Assembly: GCA_016840125.1 (NCBI GenBank)
Contig: JAEOSY010000123.1
Location: 1 to 5,243, forward strand
Origin: Candidatus Helarchaeota archaeon
GTDB lineage: Archaea; Asgardarchaeota; Lokiarchaeia; Helarchaeales; HEL-GB-A
Direction of reading: 5' to 3'
Length of the DNA: 5,243 nucleotides
The position numbers and the translations under genes were made by a program. Below, in pieces: positions 4,894 through 5,243 of the stretch; the stretch's first letter is position 1, and every line of letters starts with the position of its first letter. The notes beneath the pieces are model-generated. The model ran no database searches. It was not told where the DNA came from and saw only the letters and a program-made list of their open reading frames with translations.

Positions 4894-5243
4894 TCAAAAA
4901 GCATTCGATGTAATTTGCCTCAATGCTCCCGTTTTCTTCCAACGGAGCTGGGTGCCACAAGCAAAAGACAAAAGTGATGTGAGCTGTTCCATCAGCGGTT
5001 TAGGTTTCCAGATAACTTTCTTTTTTCCTGTTTTCGTTACAACCTTTTTAGGGTCTCGATTAAACCAACGAAAAGACAGCTCAGTTAAATAAAGGTTCAG
5101 GTGCATTGAACTCATGTAATGAAAAACTCCGGTTTTTGCTCGTTCAAGCATCGCACCAAAAGATTCGGCAGTATTGATGTGTACATCACCTCGGCTGTAT
5201 TCTTTAGCCATATGATAGACGCTTTGATGGGAAGCAAATCGCT
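4894..5243 (-). CDS. IS1595-family (ISXO2-like) transposase, C-terminal part
   Basis: The frame enters from beyond the window edge and gives 115 complete codons before TGA at 4894. It shows the C-terminal end of the ISXO2-like DDE-type domain: SVYHMAKEYSRGDVHINTAE, then SFGAMLERAKTGVFHYMSSM, HLNLYLTELSFRW, and a basic tail with KKVIWKPKPLMEQLTSLLS. The HxNTxExF block holds late catalytic residues of the family. Some usual residues differ: the aromatic residue after ESF is Gly, and Lys in the LLKR block is Glu (AMLERAK), which could mean decay or a subgroup difference. The internal ATG at 5211 is not the start, because similarity continues upstream of it. Its stop lies only 35 bases from the start of the IS1380 remnant, on the same strand, so two insertion sequences abut here. 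The N-terminus and left end lie outside the window. Confidence 0.8.
   Translation of the reverse strand, partial: RFASHQSVYHMAKEYSRGDVHINTAESFGAMLERAKTGVFHYMSSMHLNLYLTELSFRWFNRDPKKVVTKTGKKKVIWKPKPLMEQLTSLLSFACGTQLRWKKTGALRQITSNAF

Overview
The window is an AT-rich stretch of bacterial DNA. It looks like a surface-polysaccharide (O-antigen, capsule or exopolysaccharide) locus that insertion sequences have eroded. All recognisable genes lie on the minus strand, so transcription runs from high to low coordinates. I cannot name the species. The gene set, the insertion-sequence families and the ATTC/GAAT heptad repeats would fit an environmental Gram-negative such as a member of the Desulfobacterota, but that is only an inference.

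Layout in the direction of transcription. (1) 5243-4894 holds the C-terminal part of an IS1595/ISXO2-type transposase that runs off the window. (2) 4858-4544 is a decayed N-terminal fragment of an IS1380-family transposase, broken by a reading-frame shift at a run of A and cut off at its 3' end. (3) 4543-4202 has no convincing gene. It is bounded by an 11-bp inverted repeat and contains a possible promoter and a strong Shine-Dalgarno site in front of a nine-codon mini-ORF. (4) 4149-3313 is an intact FkbM-family methyltransferase. (5) 3292-2847 is an IS200/IS605-family TnpA pseudogene with three identifiable lesions, followed by a cluster of hairpins that should be its right end. (6) 2757-2452 is non-coding and contains a large nested palindromic element built partly of 7-bp units. 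(7) 2451-1324 is a GT4-type glycosyltransferase, coupled by an ATGA overlap to (8) 1327-515, a class I SAM methyltransferase. (9) 435-1 is the N-terminal 145 residues of a polysaccharide pyruvyl transferase-family protein starting at GTG.

How the genes fit together: a glycosyltransferase, two SAM-dependent methyltransferases and a pyruvyl/ketal transferase are a typical kit for building and capping or decorating a sugar repeat unit. The FkbM gene is separated from the other three by the dead IS200/IS605 copy and the palindromic element, so the locus has probably been rearranged. No CRISPR array, tRNA or rRNA was seen. The least explained structures are the nested palindrome at 2586-2743, the frame junction at an A_AAA_AAG motif in the IS1380 remnant, and the mini-ORF upstream of the FkbM gene.
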